From positions 1 to 9,826 of the forward strand of contig CAIMEK010000915.1 in assembly GCA_903839965.1 (NCBI GenBank): a stretch of 9,826 nt of DNA. The letters run 5' to 3'. A program made the translations under genes and the position numbers. The notes under the pieces were generated by a model. It was not told the origin of the DNA and made no database searches. It saw nothing but the letters and a program-made list of their open reading frames with translations. This document shows positions 8,023 through 9,826 of the stretch, piece by piece; positions within the stretch are counted from its first letter, which is position 1, and each line of letters begins with the position of its first letter. The stretch comes from an uncultured Acetobacteraceae bacterium (lineage in GTDB: Bacteria; Pseudomonadota; Alphaproteobacteria; Acetobacterales; Acetobacteraceae).

Positions 8023-8072
8023 GGAGCCGGCCGGGAGCACATGGCGGGCATTTTCTCCGCTGCAGGGGACAT
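8019..8072 (-). CDS. Putative 17-residue leader ORF coupled to the M28-like gene
   Basis: A short ORF, MSPAAEKMPAMCSRPAP, begins at ATG 8072 with a near-perfect Shine-Dalgarno (AAGGAG, 6 nt spacing), the best one in this intergenic region. Its TGA overlaps the ATG of the M28-like gene in the form ATGA. The M28 ATG has no ribosome site of its own, so the leader probably feeds ribosomes into it by termination-reinitiation. The peptide has no run of a single amino acid that would suggest classic attenuation. Alternatives: the strong start may once have belonged to the M28 frame and a frameshift separated them, or the leader is non-functional. Translation is not proven. Confidence 0.5.
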   Translation of the reverse strand: MSPAAEKMPAMCSRPAP

Positions 8073-8078
8073 GCCGCG

Positions 8079-8084
8079 CTCCTT
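8079..8084 (-). promoter_or_regulatory. Strong ribosome binding site AAGGAG
   Basis: AAGGAG on the minus strand, 6 nt before ATG 8072. It drives the short leader ORF rather than directly the M28-like gene, whose ATG at 8022 is 56 nt further on. It is the only strong ribosome site upstream of the unit and decides how its first gene is translated. Confidence 0.65.
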
Positions 8085-8099
8085 CCGGTATGGTGGGTT

Positions 8100-8129
8100 C
8101 AGATAATCACCAAAATTGGTGCCAATCAA
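8100..8129 (-). promoter_or_regulatory. Tentative minus-strand promoter overlapping the operator
   Basis: On the minus strand, TTGATT (8124-8129) and TATCTG (8100-8105) are separated by 18 nt and would place the inverted repeats between the -35 and -10 elements. Both hexamers are weak matches to the sigma-70 consensus. On the plus strand GATAAT (8102-8107) is a fair -10 for the regulator, but no good -35 lies upstream of it. AT content here is clearly higher than in the flanks. Confidence 0.3.
8108..8126. promoter_or_regulatory. Overlapping inverted repeats, likely GntR operator
   Basis: CACCAA-AA-TTGGTG (8108-8121) has perfect 6-bp arms. It overlaps ATTGG-TG-CCAAT (8115-8126) with perfect 5-bp arms. 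Both share the TTGGTG half. TGGT/ACCA-type palindromes are typical operator cores for GntR-family dimers. The site sits 21 bp before the regulator ATG and 36 bp before the leader ATG, so one bound dimer could control both directions, including autoregulation (inference). Confidence 0.6.
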
Positions 8130-8146
8130 GCTGCGACGAGGTTGCC

Positions 8147-8821
8147 ATGAGCGTCGGCCTGGCCTGGGAAAACGATCCCCACGCGCCCGCGGATGCGTCC
8201 GCCTCGCAATGGCGGGGCGTGGTGGACCGCATCGCGGCCGACGTGCAGGCCGGGCTGTTGCCACCCGGCGCCTGGCTGAAGCAGATCGATCTCGAGCGCC
8301 GCTACAACTGCAACCGCGGCGCCGTGCGCCGCGCGCTGGACGAACTGGTGACGCGCCGCTTGGCGCAGCACCTGCCGAACCAGGGCTATCGCGTCTTCGA
8401 GCTGGCGCCTGGGCAGATCGCCGACCTCACCGAGCTGCGGGCGATCCTGGAAGCCGCCGTCGCCGACCGGATCTACGACCGCGCGGACGAGGCCGCGTTG
8501 GCGCGACTGGTGGGGCTGGCGAGCCGCTTCGAAGCGGCGGTGCAGAACGGCACGCTGCTCGAACAGCACGCCGCCAACATGGAATTCCACCTGGCGATGA
8601 TCGAGCTCTGCCCCAACCTGGAGCTGGCGCAGGCCCTGCGCGACACCCGCAGTCGCCTGCCCTCCGCACTGATCACCCAGTGGCAGACACGCGGTTGGAT
8701 CGACCAGTCCGTGCGCGACCATGCGGCGATGCTGCAGGCATTGCGCAGCCGTGACCGCACGGTGCTGCGGACCGTTGTGATGGGGCACCTGCAGCGCTCG
8801 CGCCCGACCTCCCGGCCGTGA
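8147..8821 (+). CDS. GntR-family transcriptional regulator, FCD subfamily
   Basis: A 224-residue DNA-binding regulator. The N-terminal winged helix-turn-helix spans about residues 21-86 (GAWLKQIDLERRYNCNRGAV recognition region, then RRALDELVTRRL and the wing NQGYRVFEL). The C-terminal helical ligand-binding FCD domain starts at about 92 (LTELRAILEAAVADRI) and carries the usual metal/ligand residues NMEFH (Asn144, His148), DH (His192) and GH (His214). Asn144 stands where many FCD proteins have Asp. I start at ATG 8147, with GAGG 5 nt upstream; the in-frame extension back to 8021 lies over the divergent promoter and operator. FCD regulators usually respond to small carboxylates or amino-acid-like molecules and repress divergent catabolic genes, so the M28-SBP-hydrolase unit is the obvious target (inference). 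Its stop abuts the stop of the convergent hydrolase gene. Confidence 0.93.
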   Translation: MSVGLAWENDPHAPADASASQWRGVVDRIAADVQAGLLPPGAWLKQIDLERRYNCNRGAVRRALDELVTRRLAQHLPNQGYRVFELAPGQIADLTELRAILEAAVADRIYDRADEAALARLVGLASRFEAAVQNGTLLEQHAANMEFHLAMIELCPNLELAQALRDTRSRLPSALITQWQTRGWIDQSVRDHAAMLQALRSRDRTVLRTVVMGHLQRSRPTSRP

Positions 8822-8826
8822 TCACG
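8817..8826. other. Abutting convergent stop codons in a palindrome
   Basis: The TGA of the regulator (8819-8821) and the complement TCA of the hydrolase stop (8822-8824) meet with no spacer inside the perfect palindrome CGTGATCACG. There is no room for a stand-alone terminator between the two genes, so each transcript must run into the other coding region or end by another means. Confidence 0.75.
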
Positions 8827-9778
8827 CGGTCATGTCGGCGGCGATCTGGACGCGCACCGTGGGGGAAAGCCGGTAGTACTGGTGCGACTTCAGGAAGTCG
8901 CGATTGAAGTCGTTCAAGCCGCTGGCGTCGAACATGCGAAAGATGGCCGGCGGAAACGCGGTGGCGTCCGTCCGATGGTCCGGGCCGTCCTGGCCGAGGC
9001 GCTGCTGGCCGTTCACCACGCGGCTCAGTTTCAGCACGTCGTCGCCCGAACTGTAGTAGACGGCAATGCGTGGGCTCAGCAGCGACAGCCCCGCCAGCCC
9101 GGCCAGGTTGGGCTGGGCAAAGGCGTCGAAGCCGCAGTCGCCGGCGGCGAGGACAGCGGCATCGAACAGCGCCGCGTTGCCGTTGCCGTGCAGGAACCAG
9201 TTCTCCACCGCGCTCTGCAGCGCCAGGTTGCCCATGCTGTGGGCAAGCAGGTAGGTGCGATTGCTGTTGGCGCGCGCGGCGCGCAGCAATGGCTCGAGGT
9301 TGGCGAGGAACGTCATCAGGTGCACGCCCGACAGGCGGGCCATGTTCTGATCGTGCCGATAGTCGCGGTCGAGCACGGGGAAACTGACGATCTGGCCCAG
9401 TGACGGCCAACTGAAGGCGAGCACGGTGGTGTCGGCGCCGGCCATGCCGGAAGCCGCCAGAAACTCACGGTTGAAGGCGGCGCGCGTGATCGCGTCCTCG
9501 AAGGTATTGTCGAACCCGTGGATGAACACGAGCAGGTTGCGACCGGCAGCGGAAAGATCGCCGGTGACGTTGGCGGCGAAGCTGCCTTTGTTGGTGTTCT
9601 GGATGGAGACGATGGATCCCTGATTATCGGCGGCAAGGCCGGTGCCGTCCACGAAGGCGGTGCCGTAGGTGATGGCGTCCGAGGCCGTGGGGGGCTGGAT
9701 ATTGGGGCCGTAGCTCGCGACGGTGTCGGCGGCGCCGGTGAGCAGGCGGTTGCTGGCGAAATACACAGTTGTGGGCAT
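8822..9778 (-). CDS. DUF900-like alpha/beta serine hydrolase
   Basis: A 318-residue alpha/beta hydrolase of the DUF900 (COG4782-like) group. It opens with the PTTVYFASNRL block typical of this family, followed by LLVFIHGFDNTFEDA (His87, oxyanion hole), VLAFSWPSLG, and the nucleophile elbow LLAHSMGN with Ser181. Likely remaining triad residues are Asp214 or Asp218 (AAGDCGFDAF) and His299 (KSHQYY). The natural substrate of this group is not established, so only a general lipase/esterase-type fold can be claimed. ATG 9778 is chosen, with AGGA 9 nt upstream; a TTG two codons earlier is possible but only 3 nt from that site. No signal peptide or lipobox is seen, although some relatives have one. 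It converges on the GntR gene and is not part of the M28-SBP unit. The 48 bp upstream to the window edge show no clear promoter. Confidence 0.9.
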   Translation of the reverse strand: MPTTVYFASNRLLTGAADTVASYGPNIQPPTASDAITYGTAFVDGTGLAADNQGSIVSIQNTNKGSFAANVTGDLSAAGRNLLVFIHGFDNTFEDAITRAAFNREFLAASGMAGADTTVLAFSWPSLGQIVSFPVLDRDYRHDQNMARLSGVHLMTFLANLEPLLRAARANSNRTYLLAHSMGNLALQSAVENWFLHGNGNAALFDAAVLAAGDCGFDAFAQPNLAGLAGLSLLSPRIAVYYSSGDDVLKLSRVVNGQQRLGQDGPDHRTDATAFPPAIFRMFDASGLNDFNRDFLKSHQYYRLSPTVRVQIAADMTA

Positions 9779-9826
9779 TGGCAATTATCCTGGGCCGGAC
9801 GAGTTGCGTGTCGGCACGGAATCAGC

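Noticed and set aside
8023..8040. GTG start at 8040 for the M28-like gene
   Set aside because: Possible, but GGAG lies 14 nt away, which is too far, and ATG 8022 gives the ATGA coupling and a more family-like N-terminus. Kept as an alternative in the feature entry.
6574..8106. Long plus-strand open frame (510 codons) opposite the M28-like gene
   Set aside because: Composition is Arg/Gly/His/Gln-rich with no domain sense, and the opposite strand carries the M28 metal-ligand motifs.
8021..8146. N-terminal extension of the GntR regulator to 8021
   Set aside because: It runs across the divergent promoter, the leader ORF and the palindromes. The winged-helix domain fits a start at 8147, which has its own ribosome site.

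Overview
The window is GC-rich proteobacterial DNA. Tat-type signal peptides on family-5 solute-binding proteins, an FCD-type GntR regulator and a multi-domain hybrid histidine kinase fit Burkholderiales or Acetobacteraceae-like soil/water bacteria. I cannot fix the genus from the sequence. No tRNA, rRNA, CRISPR array, insertion sequence or phage gene was seen, and almost every base is in or next to a gene.

Layout, left to right. Positions 1-2220 (minus strand) hold a large hybrid two-component kinase running off the left edge. Its order is receiver, Hpt-like segment, PAS, HisKA, HATPase, receiver. It is broken by three in-frame TAG codons and two frameshifts, so I call it a decaying pseudogene (or a badly sequenced gene). 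Positions 2317-8072 (minus strand) form one tight transcription unit, read from right to left: a 17-codon leader ORF, an M28-family metallopeptidase-like protein, two different family-5 (peptide/nickel/opine-type) periplasmic binding proteins and an alpha/beta hydrolase. The gaps between the main genes are 4, 10 and 16 bp. No permease or ATPase gene is present. A GntR/FCD regulator (8147-8821, plus strand) diverges from this unit. The shared 74-bp intergenic region carries overlapping inverted repeats suited to an operator for both directions. A DUF900-like serine hydrolase (8822-9778, minus strand) converges on the regulator with zero bases between the two stop codons.

Inferred working model: the GntR protein senses a small carboxylate or peptide-like ligand and controls the leader-M28-SBP-SBP-hydrolase unit. 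The two exported binding proteins capture related substrates and hand them to a permease encoded elsewhere. The cytoplasmic M28-like protein and the alpha/beta hydrolase then cleave amide and ester bonds. The most distinctive points are the replacement of the usual catalytic Glu by His in the M28 protein, the ATGA-coupled leader ORF with the only strong ribosome binding site, the two permease-less binding proteins, and the multiply disrupted kinase next door.
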